NCBI GenBank assembly: GCA_024640385.1
Contig: JAHEFC010000036.1
Location: 1 to 15,767 of the forward strand
Reading direction: 5' to 3'
DNA length: 15,767 bases
From: Sphingobacteriales bacterium
Lineage (GTDB): Bacteria; Bacteroidota; Bacteroidia; Chitinophagales; Chitinophagaceae
Under the pieces are notes generated by a model, which worked only from the letters and a program-made list of their open reading frames with translations, had not been told where the DNA came from and did not search any database. The position numbers were made by a program, and so were the translations under genes. This document shows positions 6,878 through 13,255 of this stretch, one piece after another; position 1 is the stretch's first letter, and every line of letters begins with the position of its first letter.

Positions 6878-8458
6878 TTAAGCTGGTTCTAATGTCAGTT
6901 CGTCAACAGTTTTCGGGGTGTTGAACAAGAGGTGCATGGGTTTATGAAGGCTTTTCTTTACTTCAACCCTGATATTTTTCAGATTTGCATGTTGCAGGAA
7001 TTCATTCACTACATCTATTACATCTTTATCAATGAAGTCAGCCCTTGTGGCGTCGATCAATACATAACTGTTCTCAGGCACTTCTTCCAGTTTCCTTTTG
7101 ACGATCGGCTTGTTCAGGAAAGAGACATCTTTCCTTAGCCGTACAAGGTATCTGTTTGAATCGTTAACAACAAGAACAGAAGACCGGAAATTGCTCCTGA
7201 CCATGTAAAATAAGCCAACAATCAATCCGATCACGATCCCAATAAGCAGGTCGGTAAAAAGAATAGCTATAATGGTCACCACAAATGGCACAAACTGATC
7301 CCAGCCTTTGTTATAGAATTCCCTGATCAGTGGAATTTTAGCCAGTTTATATCCGGTAAAGATCAGTATGGCAGCAAGTGCTGATAAGGGTATCATATTC
7401 AATACGGCAGGAATAAAAGCTACGCACACAAATAACATAATACCGTGGTAAATGGTGGACATTTTGGTTTTTGCCCCCGAAGAGAAGTTTGCAGAACTTC
7501 TTACGATCACTGAGGTCAGCGGGAGACCTCCCAGCATGCCCGATACTATATTCCCCATGCCCTGCGCTTTCAATTCCCTGTTTGTAGGTGTCACCCTTTT
7601 ATAAATGTCCAGTTTATCGATCGCTTCAATTCCAAGCAGGGTTTCCAGGCTGGCGACAATGGCTAGGGTCACTGCAGTAGACCAGACGAGGGGATTGTTG
7701 ATATGGTGAAGGTCCGGGAAGCGTACGAAACTCCATAACTCATGGGCATTGGCTGCAATTGGCAGGGTTACCAGGTGCGTATTGCCCAATGCGATGGCTG
7801 GATAGCTTTGCTTGAGTAATTCATTGATCCACACGCCAACAATAACAACTACCAGGGGGCCTGGAATATATTTGACCAGCTTTTGTTTTTTCATAAAGCC
7901 CTGTTCCCAGAAGATCAGGATAAGCAGTGATATTCCTCCAATCACCACTGCGCCCTGGGAAAAATAACTGAATGCATGAAACAGGCCTGTGAAGGTATTT
8001 TCATCGCCGGTTGCAAAACTCTCGTCTCCAACAAAATCTTTGTCATATCCCACAAGGTGCGGAAACTGTTTCAGGATCAGGATGATGCCAATGGCGGCAA
8101 GCATTCCTTTGATCACGGAGTTGGGAACATAATCGCCCAGGATACCAGCTTTCAGGAAGCCCAACAATAACTGGAGTACGCCAGCAATAACTACTGAAAG
8201 CAGGAAGGCTTCAAAAGTGGGGAGTTTTAAAATGGCTGAAGCTACAATTACGGTGAGGCCTGCAGCGGGACCGCTGACACTCAGGTGTGAGCCGCTAAGG
8301 GTGCCGATCACAATGCCGCCAACAATACCGGCGATGATGCCCGAGAACAAAGGGGCCTGGGAACCTAATGCAATACCAAGACAAAGCGGTAGTGCCACTA
8401 ATAATACAACAATGGCCGACGGCAGATCGGAACCTGCAGTCTTTAAATATTTTTTCAT
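6878..8458 (-). CDS. SulP-family anion (probably bicarbonate) transporter with STAS domain
   Basis: The 526-residue inner-membrane protein belongs to the SulP/SLC26 family. The first segment (DLPSAIVVLLVALPLCLGIA, 11-30) and the SVSGPAAGLT signature (60-69) are characteristic, followed by about a dozen hydrophobic segments to about residue 420. A cytosolic STAS domain occupies roughly 436-503, with the LIDATRADFIDKDV loop at 468-481. Family members carry sulfate, bicarbonate or other anions, and motifs alone do not settle the substrate. The carbonic anhydrase gene 10 nt downstream argues for bicarbonate, as in BicA-type and SulP-anhydrase fusion proteins, and no sulfur-assimilation genes are nearby. 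A small exported unknown protein is encoded 40 nt upstream, probably in the same transcript. Confidence 0.92.
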   Translation of the reverse strand: MKKYLKTAGSDLPSAIVVLLVALPLCLGIALGSQAPLFSGIIAGIVGGIVIGTLSGSHLSVSGPAAGLTVIVASAILKLPTFEAFLLSVVIAGVLQLLLGFLKAGILGDYVPNSVIKGMLAAIGIILILKQFPHLVGYDKDFVGDESFATGDENTFTGLFHAFSYFSQGAVVIGGISLLILIFWEQGFMKKQKLVKYIPGPLVVVIVGVWINELLKQSYPAIALGNTHLVTLPIAANAHELWSFVRFPDLHHINNPLVWSTAVTLAIVASLETLLGIEAIDKLDIYKRVTPTNRELKAQGMGNIVSGMLGGLPLTSVIVRSSANFSSGAKTKMSTIYHGIMLFVCVAFIPAVLNMIPLSALAAILIFTGYKLAKIPLIREFYNKGWDQFVPFVVTIIAILFTDLLIGIVIGLIVGLFYMVRSNFRSSVLVVNDSNRYLVRLRKDVSFLNKPIVKRKLEEVPENSYVLIDATRADFIDKDVIDVVNEFLQHANLKNIRVEVKKSLHKPMHLLFNTPKTVDELTLEPA

Positions 8459-8498
8459 TTAAGGCTTTTTACTGGTTAAAAAATCAGCGGGAAAGACC

Positions 8499-8786
8499 TT
8501 AAATATTGGGAGGGGGAGTTTGTATATCATCAGCCTGGCGGGAGATGACGTTCTCATCGCTCTCCCATTTTTCATCAGAACTGAACAAAGAGGTTTGCGA
8601 AAGATTGAAGATAAATGAATGCTGATCGGTTTCGTACAGCCTGGCTTTGCTGTCTGGCCCGGCATGGTGTGCAATCTCTTCAGTTAACTGGTTCTGTCCT
8701 AAAAGAAAGCCTACTTCCATGACGGGCATCACAGGTATCATGAATACCATTATTAGAAAAAAGCCTATGATCTTTTTTTTGAGCAT
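8499..8786 (-). CDS. Small exported hypothetical protein upstream of SulP transporter
   Basis: I do not recognise this 95-residue protein. It begins MLKKKIIGFFLIMVFMIPVM, a lysine-rich start and a strong hydrophobic segment that is either a signal peptide or a single membrane anchor. The remainder (about 28-95) is polar and acidic, contains the segment GQNQLTEEIAHHAG, and ends in three prolines (TPPPNI). There are no cysteines and no recognisable catalytic motif. It reads in the same direction as sulP with a 40-nt gap and no terminator between them, so it is probably the first gene of a three-gene unit with sulP and the carbonic anhydrase. That suggests, by position only, a periplasmic accessory role. 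The alternative minus-strand frame at 8459-8674 lacks such features and looks like a shadow. Confidence 0.62.
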   Translation of the reverse strand: MLKKKIIGFFLIMVFMIPVMPVMEVGFLLGQNQLTEEIAHHAGPDSKARLYETDQHSFIFNLSQTSLFSSDEKWESDENVISRQADDIQTPPPNI

Positions 8787-8856
8787 TCGTTCTGCAAAAA
8801 AAGCTTAGATATCCCCTATATGTTTATTAGCCGCTCCCCTTTAACAAAATTTTACA

Positions 8857-9612
8857 TCAGATGTTCAGTCCTCCGCAGGTACTGAGCACCTGGCCGGTAA
8901 TATATGAACTCAGGTCTGAGGCAAGAAATAGTGTAGTATTGGCTACTTCTTCGCCGGTTCCAAATCTTCCCAGGGGTATTTTGTCCATAAATGCTTTTGC
9001 CGCATCACCATCTTTCAGATAGTGGGTCATGTCAGTTTCGATAAAACCAGGTGCTATAGCATTGCACCGGATATTCCTGCTTCCCAGTTCAAGAGCAACT
9101 GATTTTGTGAATCCGATGATTCCGGCCTTGCTGGCTGAATAACTGGTTTGGCCTGCGTTGCCACGCACGCCAACAATGGAGCTCATGTTGATGATAGACC
9201 CTTTTTTTGCTTTCATCATCGGCCGCATCACCAGTTTGGTCATATTAAAAACGCTCTTCAGGTTGGTTTGCATTACATCGTCCCATTGCTCAGGGGTTAC
9301 CCTTAAGAGCAGATTGTCTTTAGAAATACCGGCATTATTAACACAAATATCAATTGCTCCGAAACTGGCTACAACATCGTTGACCATTTGTTCGCACTGG
9401 GCAAAATCCCCGGCATTGCTTTGGTATGCTTTCGCTTTTACGCCTTTTGCGATCAGCCTTTCTTCAAGTGCTTTTGCTCTTTCTGCACTGCTGTCACTGA
9501 CATATGTAAATGCAACATGGGCTCCCTGGCCGGCAAATTTTTCCGCAATAGCTTCTCCGATCCCGCGGGCAGCACCGGTTACGATGGCAACTTTACCTTC
9601 TAATAATTTCAT
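8857..9612 (-). CDS. fabG: 3-oxoacyl-ACP reductase-like short-chain dehydrogenase (FabG family)
   Basis: FabG reduces 3-oxoacyl-ACP with NADPH in fatty acid elongation. The 251-residue protein shows the classical SDR layout: cofactor motif TGAARGIG (12-19), NNAG (92-95), and the catalytic tetrad N117, S145, Y158, K162 (MSSIVG...YSASKAG). The PGFIETDMT segment (188-196) and the late LGRFGTGEEVA (214-224) are typical of FabG. The C-terminal TCGGLNI has Cys where many FabG enzymes have Asn (VNGG). No other fatty acid synthesis genes (acpP, fabD, fabF) are adjacent, so a related reductase role cannot be excluded. It lies 48 nt after the GH3-family gene on the same strand and may be cotranscribed. 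No hairpin terminator follows. Confidence 0.85.
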   Translation of the reverse strand: MKLLEGKVAIVTGAARGIGEAIAEKFAGQGAHVAFTYVSDSSAERAKALEERLIAKGVKAKAYQSNAGDFAQCEQMVNDVVASFGAIDICVNNAGISKDNLLLRVTPEQWDDVMQTNLKSVFNMTKLVMRPMMKAKKGSIINMSSIVGVRGNAGQTSYSASKAGIIGFTKSVALELGSRNIRCNAIAPGFIETDMTHYLKDGDAAKAFMDKIPLGRFGTGEEVANTTLFLASDLSSYITGQVLSTCGGLNI

Positions 9613-9660
9613 TGGATGGGTATATTATTGAGCCTGCAAAATAGATAATTAAGGGATCAT

Positions 9661-11172
9661 TCAGGCAGACAGGGTGCCCAGGATCTCTTCAATATAGGTC
9701 CTGTTGTTGCTTAACCTGGGTACTTTGTGCTGTCCTCCCAGTTTGCCCTTGCCTTTCAGCCAGTTTGTAAAACTGCCTTTTTGGATGCTGCGTAATATCG
9801 GAGCCCGGAGGGCGATATCCTTATATCTTTTTGCTTCGTAATCGCTGTTGAGCTGTTTTAGTGCAGTATCCAGTTCGTATATAAAATGTTCGGGGCTGGC
9901 GGGTTCCTTTTCAAACTCTACCAGCCACTCATGGGCTCCATTGCCCGTTGTGTCAAAATATACAGGTGCTGCCGTGTAGTCGTTCACAATGGCACCGGTC
10001 TGTTCGCAGGCTATTTTGATGGCCCTGTCAGTGTTGTCAATGATGAGTTCTTCTCCGAATGCATTGATATAATGCTTGAGCCGGCCGCTGACCTTGATAC
10101 GGAATGGATGCAGTGTGGTGAATTGAATGGTATCGCCGATGCAGTATCTCCATAAACCCCCGTTTGAACTGATCACCAGCGCATAATTTTTCCCGATCTC
10201 CACATCCTGCAGGCCAATGGTCTGGGGGTCATCTTTGCCATATTCTTCAATGGGCATGAACTCCATGAAAATACCATGGTCCGGGAAGAGCAGCATGCCA
10301 TCCGAGTCGGGCCTGTCTTGCGCGGCAAAAAATCCTTCGCTGGCATTATACATTTCCAGGTAATTGATCTGCCTGCCGATCAGTTTTTCGAAATGCTCCC
10401 GGTAAGGCACAAACGATACTCCGCCATGGATGTATAATTCCAGGCCGGGCCATACCTGGCTGATATTCTCCTTACCTGTGAGTTCAAGTATCCTTCTGAA
10501 TAATACCATGGTCCAGGTGGGTACCCCTGAAATCGAGGTCACATTTTCCTGGATGGTATGCCGGGCCAGTTTCTCGATCTTGGTTTCCCATTCATCCATC
10601 AGCGCAATACTGAGCTCTGGAGTTCTGATCCACTTGCCATAGAAAGGAGAGTTCTGTAACAAAACCGCACTAAGGTCACCATAATGCGTTTCATCGTTAA
10701 TAGAATGAACGGTATGGCTGCCACCGATCACCAAGCCCTTTCCTGTAAGCAGATCAGAGAATGGATTGAATTCATAATACATGGTCAGCACATCTTTAGC
10801 TGCCTTGTAATGACTGTCTTCCAGGCTTTCGTTGCTGACTGGAATGAACTTGGATTTGTCCGATGTGGTACCGCTGCTTTTAGCAAACCAGTTGATAGGT
10901 GTATTCCAGAGTACGTTCTGTTCACCATCCATGATCCGCTGTATATAGGGCTTCATCTGTTCGTACTCATGAATGGGCACTGCTTTCTTGAAATCCCTGA
11001 TGTTAAACAGGGAAGGGAAGTCGTATTTCCGTCCGAATTCTGTGTATTGGGCTGATGTGACCAGGTCTTGCAATACCTCGCGCTGGGCTGCAATGGGATT
11101 TTGCATCCAGGCCTCGATGCGCCACATGCGCATGCGGGCCAGCCGCGAAATAGCAGGACTGAGGATTCTCAT
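9661..11172 (-). CDS. GH3-family (ANL-type adenylating) protein of unknown substrate
   Basis: The 503-residue protein matches the GH3 family, whose plant members adenylate auxin or jasmonate and join them to amino acids. The three nucleotide-binding motifs are present: the phosphate loop SSGTTSDKSKFIP (99-111), YNASEG (275-280, corresponding to the family's Y-x-S-S-E), and WRYCIGD (341-347, corresponding to Y-R-x-G-D). The block GRLKHYINAFGEEL (363-376) precedes the C-terminal domain that rotates during catalysis. Bacterial GH3 proteins occur in many Bacteroidota, but I know of no firmly established substrate. The gene sits between lptB and a FabG-like gene on one strand, which hints at acyl or envelope chemistry, but this is inference. 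A possible promoter of the form TTG-N21-TATTTTG lies just upstream, so it may be transcribed separately from lptB. Confidence 0.88.
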   Translation of the reverse strand: MRILSPAISRLARMRMWRIEAWMQNPIAAQREVLQDLVTSAQYTEFGRKYDFPSLFNIRDFKKAVPIHEYEQMKPYIQRIMDGEQNVLWNTPINWFAKSSGTTSDKSKFIPVSNESLEDSHYKAAKDVLTMYYEFNPFSDLLTGKGLVIGGSHTVHSINDETHYGDLSAVLLQNSPFYGKWIRTPELSIALMDEWETKIEKLARHTIQENVTSISGVPTWTMVLFRRILELTGKENISQVWPGLELYIHGGVSFVPYREHFEKLIGRQINYLEMYNASEGFFAAQDRPDSDGMLLFPDHGIFMEFMPIEEYGKDDPQTIGLQDVEIGKNYALVISSNGGLWRYCIGDTIQFTTLHPFRIKVSGRLKHYINAFGEELIIDNTDRAIKIACEQTGAIVNDYTAAPVYFDTTGNGAHEWLVEFEKEPASPEHFIYELDTALKQLNSDYEAKRYKDIALRAPILRSIQKGSFTNWLKGKGKLGGQHKVPRLSNNRTYIEEILGTLSA

Positions 11173-11178
11173 GACTCA

Positions 11179-11209
11179 CAAAATAGGAAAAGGTTTGGAA
11201 ACCAGGCAA
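11179..11209 (-). promoter_or_regulatory. Weak candidate promoter for the GH3-family gene
   Basis: On the minus strand TTG (11209-11207), a 21-nt spacer and TATTTTG (11185-11179) resemble the Bacteroidota promoter with one base missing in the -7 element. A transcript would start almost at the ATG, so it would be nearly leaderless. Confidence 0.25.
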
Positions 11210-11211
11210 TT

Positions 11212-11242
11212 CAGGTTGCAGGTTGCAGGTTACAGGTTGCAG
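11212..11242. repeat. Heptamer tandem repeat CAGGTTG/CAGGTTA, array 3
   Basis: The units are CAGGTTG, CAGGTTG, CAGGTTA, CAGGTTG and a partial CAG, preceded by ATT as at array 1. The array lies in the 122-bp gap between lptB and the GH3-family gene, next to the octamer array at 11256-11295. Confidence 0.88.
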
Positions 11243-11255
11243 AATCCCGACAGGC

Positions 11256-11295
11256 TGCTTTTCTGGCTCTCTGGCTCTCTGCCTCGTTGACTCTC
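11256..11295 (-). repeat. Octamer tandem repeat after lptB stop
   Basis: On the minus strand five in-phase 8-bp units read GAGAGTCA, ACGAGGCA, GAGAGCCA, GAGAGCCA, GAAAAGCA. The first begins on the G of the lptB TAG stop codon, the same placement as behind the crotonase gene. Confidence 0.82.
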
Positions 11296-12068
11296 TATTT
11301 ATTGGCTTCAATTCTCGCTTCTTCGTGCAGATAGTCTTTTCGCTTCAACTCAAAATTGCGGCCAAGGTAGAGGCGGCGCACATCTTCGTCTTCGGCCAGT
11401 TCTTCTGCCGTACCATGTTTGAAGATCTTTCCTTCGATCAGGAGGTAGGCCCTGTCGCAAATGGAGAGGGTTTCATTCACATTGTGGTCTGTGATCAGGA
11501 TGCCGATATTTTTATATTTCAACCGGGCTACCACGGTCTGGATGTCTTCCACCGCAATGGGGTCTACACCCGCAAATGGCTCGTCGAGCAAAATAAAACT
11601 GGGATTCACGGCCAAAGCCCGGGCTATCTCGGTTCTCCGCCTTTCGCCCCCGCTGAGTGAGTCGCCGTTATTCTTCCGGACATGGGTCAGCCTGAATTCG
11701 TTCAGGAGGTCTTCCGTTTTAGCCTTTCGTTCTGCTTTGCTCAATTTGGTCATTTCCAGAACAGCCATGATATTGTCTTCCACGGACAGCTTTCTGAATA
11801 CCGAAGCTTCCTGTGGCAGATACCCTATGCCCATCTGGGCTCTTTTGTACATGGGGAGGCCGGTGATCAGGGTGTCGTTCAGGTACACTTCCCCTTCATC
11901 CGGCTGGATCAAACCCACCACCATATAAAAAGTTGTGGTTTTGCCTGCACCATTGGGGCCCAACAGACCCACAATCTCGCCCTGTTTGACATCGATGGAT
12001 ACATGATTCACCACTACGCGGTTGCGGTATTGTTTGACCAGGTCTTTGGTATGTATTACTAGATCCAA
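11295..12068 (-). CDS. lptB: Lipopolysaccharide export ATP-binding protein LptB
   Basis: LptB is the cytosolic ATPase that, with LptF and LptG, extracts LPS from the inner membrane and drives it across the Lpt bridge. The 257-residue protein has a Walker [10 protein letters not shown] (37-45), the Q-loop [12 protein letters not shown], the signature [15 protein letters not shown], Walker [14 protein letters not shown] and the switch histidine in [17 protein letters not shown] and the EASVFRKL block after the Q-loop are characteristic of LptB rather than amino-acid ABC ATPases. A C-terminal extension of about 20 residues ([19 protein letters not shown]) follows the usual YLG end. The start codon is TTG at 12068: an in-frame TAA lies five codons upstream and no ATG or GTG precedes the P-loop. 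Other lpt genes are not in the window. The repeat-filled gap downstream leads to the GH3-family gene. Confidence 0.93.
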   Translation of the reverse strand: MDLVIHTKDLVKQYRNRVVVNHVSIDVKQGEIVGLLGPNGAGKTTTFYMVVGLIQPDEGEVYLNDTLITGLPMYKRAQMGIGYLPQEASVFRKLSVEDNIMAVLEMTKLSKAERKAKTEDLLNEFRLTHVRKNNGDSLSGGERRRTEIARALAVNPSFILLDEPFAGVDPIAVEDIQTVVARLKYKNIGILITDHNVNETLSICDRAYLLIEGKIFKHGTAEELAEDEDVRRLYLGRNFELKRKDYLHEEARIEANK

Positions 12069-12091
12069 GGTATTTTTTGCTTAAACTGGCT

Positions 12092-12099
12092 CAAAAATA
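12092..12099 (-). promoter_or_regulatory. Possible Bacteroidota -7 box for lptB
   Basis: The minus strand reads TATTTTTG, an exact TAnnTTTG match, 23 nt before the TTG start of lptB. The -33 region is poor (TTTTATA about 23 nt upstream). Position and match make it the best candidate in the gap between lptB and metF. Confidence 0.42.
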
Positions 12100-12144
12100 C
12101 GGAACCGGAGGCTGATCCGGTATAAAACCCCACTCTTTAACAGA

Positions 12145-12176
12145 TTTGCTATAAAGCTGTTTTGTGACTTACTTTG
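12145..12176 (+). promoter_or_regulatory. Candidate promoter for metF
   Basis: TTTG (12145-12148), a 20-nt spacer and TTACTTTG (12169-12176) form a good -33/-7 pair for the Bacteroidota housekeeping sigma factor, with one mismatch in the -7 box. A transcript would begin near 12182, about 24 nt before the ATG at 12206. This rules out the earlier in-frame GTG at 12164, which lies inside the promoter. Confidence 0.5.
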
Positions 12177-12205
12177 CACCCGATTTAACAATCGAACCCC
12201 TATTA

Positions 12206-13159
12206 ATGAAAGTAATCGATCATATCCAGCAGGCTAAGAATACCCTGATTTCTTTTGAGATACTGCCGCCTCTAAAAGGCAAGTCCATCAATTCAATTTT
12301 CGATCATCTGGATCCGCTGATCGAATTCAACCCTTCGTTCATTAATGTTACCTATCACAGGAGTGAGCAGGTGTTCAAGAAAAAGGCAGATGGTTCATTT
12401 GAGAAAGTTGAAGTAAGAAAAAGGCCGGGTACCGTTGCTATCTGTGCTGCGATCATGAACCATTATAAAGTCGATACAGTGCCCCACCTGATCTGCGGCG
12501 GTTTCTCGAAGCGTGAAACCGAAGATGCCCTGATCGACCTGAACTTCCTGGGTATCGACAATGTGCTGGTACTCCGGGGTGATGCTCACAAAAATGAATC
12601 TAATTTCGAACCGGAACCGGATGGACATGCCTATGCTATCGACCTGCTCAGGCAGGTGGACAATCTCAACCACGGCATTTACCTGGAAGAAGATATCAGG
12701 GATGGATCAAAAACACATTTCTGCATAGGTGTGGCAGGATATCCTGAAAAGCATTTTGAAGCACCGAATCTTCAGACAGATATGAGCTTCCTGAAAGCAA
12801 AAGTGGAAACTGGGGCTGATTATATTGTTACACAGATGTTTTTCGACAATAAGAAATACTTCTCCTTTGTGCAGGAATGCCGTGAAGCCGGGATCAATGT
12901 GCCTATTATACCCGGACTAAAACCCATCACCAGCAAAAAACAGCTTTCTGTAATTCCCCGCACTTTCCACGTAGACATACCTACGGAGCTCAGTGCTGAG
13001 ATCATGAAATGCAAAACTGATGCTGATGTGGAGAAAGTAGGAACTGAATGGCTGGTTGAACAGTCGAAAGAACTGAAGAACGAAGGCGTCCCCGTTCTGC
13101 ATTATTACACACTGGGCAAACCTAAGGTGATAAGGAATGTGATGCTGGCGGTACTTTAA
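12206..13159 (+). CDS. metF: 5,10-methylenetetrahydrofolate reductase MetF
   Basis: MetF reduces 5,10-methylene-THF to 5-methyl-THF using FAD and NAD(P)H, supplying the methyl group for methionine synthesis. The 317-residue protein shows the TIM-barrel family motifs: SFEILPP (16-22) with the catalytic Glu at 18, PHLICGG (93-99), VLRGD (121-125), GVAGYPEKH (175-183), TQMFFD (209-214) with Gln at 210, VPIIPGLKP (232-240) and FHVDIP (254-259). The start ATG at 12206 was chosen because the upstream in-frame GTG at 12164 overlaps the candidate promoter and adds residues with no family counterpart. The gene stands alone on the plus strand, without metH or other methionine genes. No SAM riboswitch was recognised in the short leader. 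An octamer array and hairpin follow the stop. Confidence 0.95.
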   Translation: MKVIDHIQQAKNTLISFEILPPLKGKSINSIFDHLDPLIEFNPSFINVTYHRSEQVFKKKADGSFEKVEVRKRPGTVAICAAIMNHYKVDTVPHLICGGFSKRETEDALIDLNFLGIDNVLVLRGDAHKNESNFEPEPDGHAYAIDLLRQVDNLNHGIYLEEDIRDGSKTHFCIGVAGYPEKHFEAPNLQTDMSFLKAKVETGADYIVTQMFFDNKKYFSFVQECREAGINVPIIPGLKPITSKKQLSVIPRTFHVDIPTELSAEIMKCKTDADVEKVGTEWLVEQSKELKNEGVPVLHYYTLGKPKVIRNVMLAVL

Positions 13160-13170
13160 TTAGATAGCCA

Positions 13171-13194
13171 GAGAGTCGGAACAACAGAGAGTCA
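13171..13194 (+). repeat. Octamer tandem repeat after metF stop
   Basis: Three in-phase units read GAGAGTCG, GAACAACA, GAGAGTCA, starting 11 nt after the metF stop. The partner array on the other strand is at 13222-13253. Confidence 0.75.
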
Positions 13195-13230
13195 GAATAT
13201 GAGGGTTAGCCCCTCTTATTCTGACTCTCT
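13186..13230. terminator. Long hairpin between convergent metF and the SurA-like gene
   Basis: AGAGAGTCAGAATA (13186-13199) pairs with TATTCTGACTCTCT (13217-13230). After one T-T mismatch the stem continues with GAGGG / CCCTC around the loop TTAGC. The result is a 20-position stem that reads the same in both directions. There is no long U-tract, so bidirectional termination is inferred from strength and placement. Confidence 0.6.
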
Positions 13231-13253
13231 TTCATATTGACTCTCTGACTCTC
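13222..13253 (-). repeat. Octamer tandem repeat after the SurA-like gene's stop
   Basis: On the minus strand the units are GAGAGTCA, GAGAGTCA, ATATGAAA, GAGAGTCA, beginning 2 nt after the TAG stop of the SurA-like gene. Confidence 0.82.
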
Positions 13254-13255
13254 TT

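Noticed and set aside
8459..8674. Minus-strand 71-residue frame beside the small exported gene
   Set aside because: It lies in a different frame from the 95-residue protein with a signal-like N-terminus and has no feature of its own.
9158..9631. Plus-strand open frame of 157 residues
   Set aside because: It is antisense to fabG, which has all SDR catalytic residues; there is no independent support for this frame.
1812..11295. CRISPR array
   Set aside because: Units are 7-8 bp, directly contiguous, without spacers, and no cas genes are present.
11003..11311. Minus-strand open frame of 102 residues across the lptB-GH3 gap
   Set aside because: It reads through both repeat arrays and overlaps the GH3-family start in another frame; its composition reflects repeats rather than a protein.
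11461..11928. Plus-strand open frame of 155 residues
   Set aside because: It is antisense to lptB and carries no recognisable motif.
12105..12120. Short inverted repeat CCGGA/TCCGG between lptB and metF
   Set aside because: Only 5 bp with no U-tract; it is too weak to call a terminator or operator.
12164..12205. Upstream GTG start for metF
   Set aside because: It lies inside the candidate promoter and adds residues absent from the family; the ATG at 12206 is preferred.
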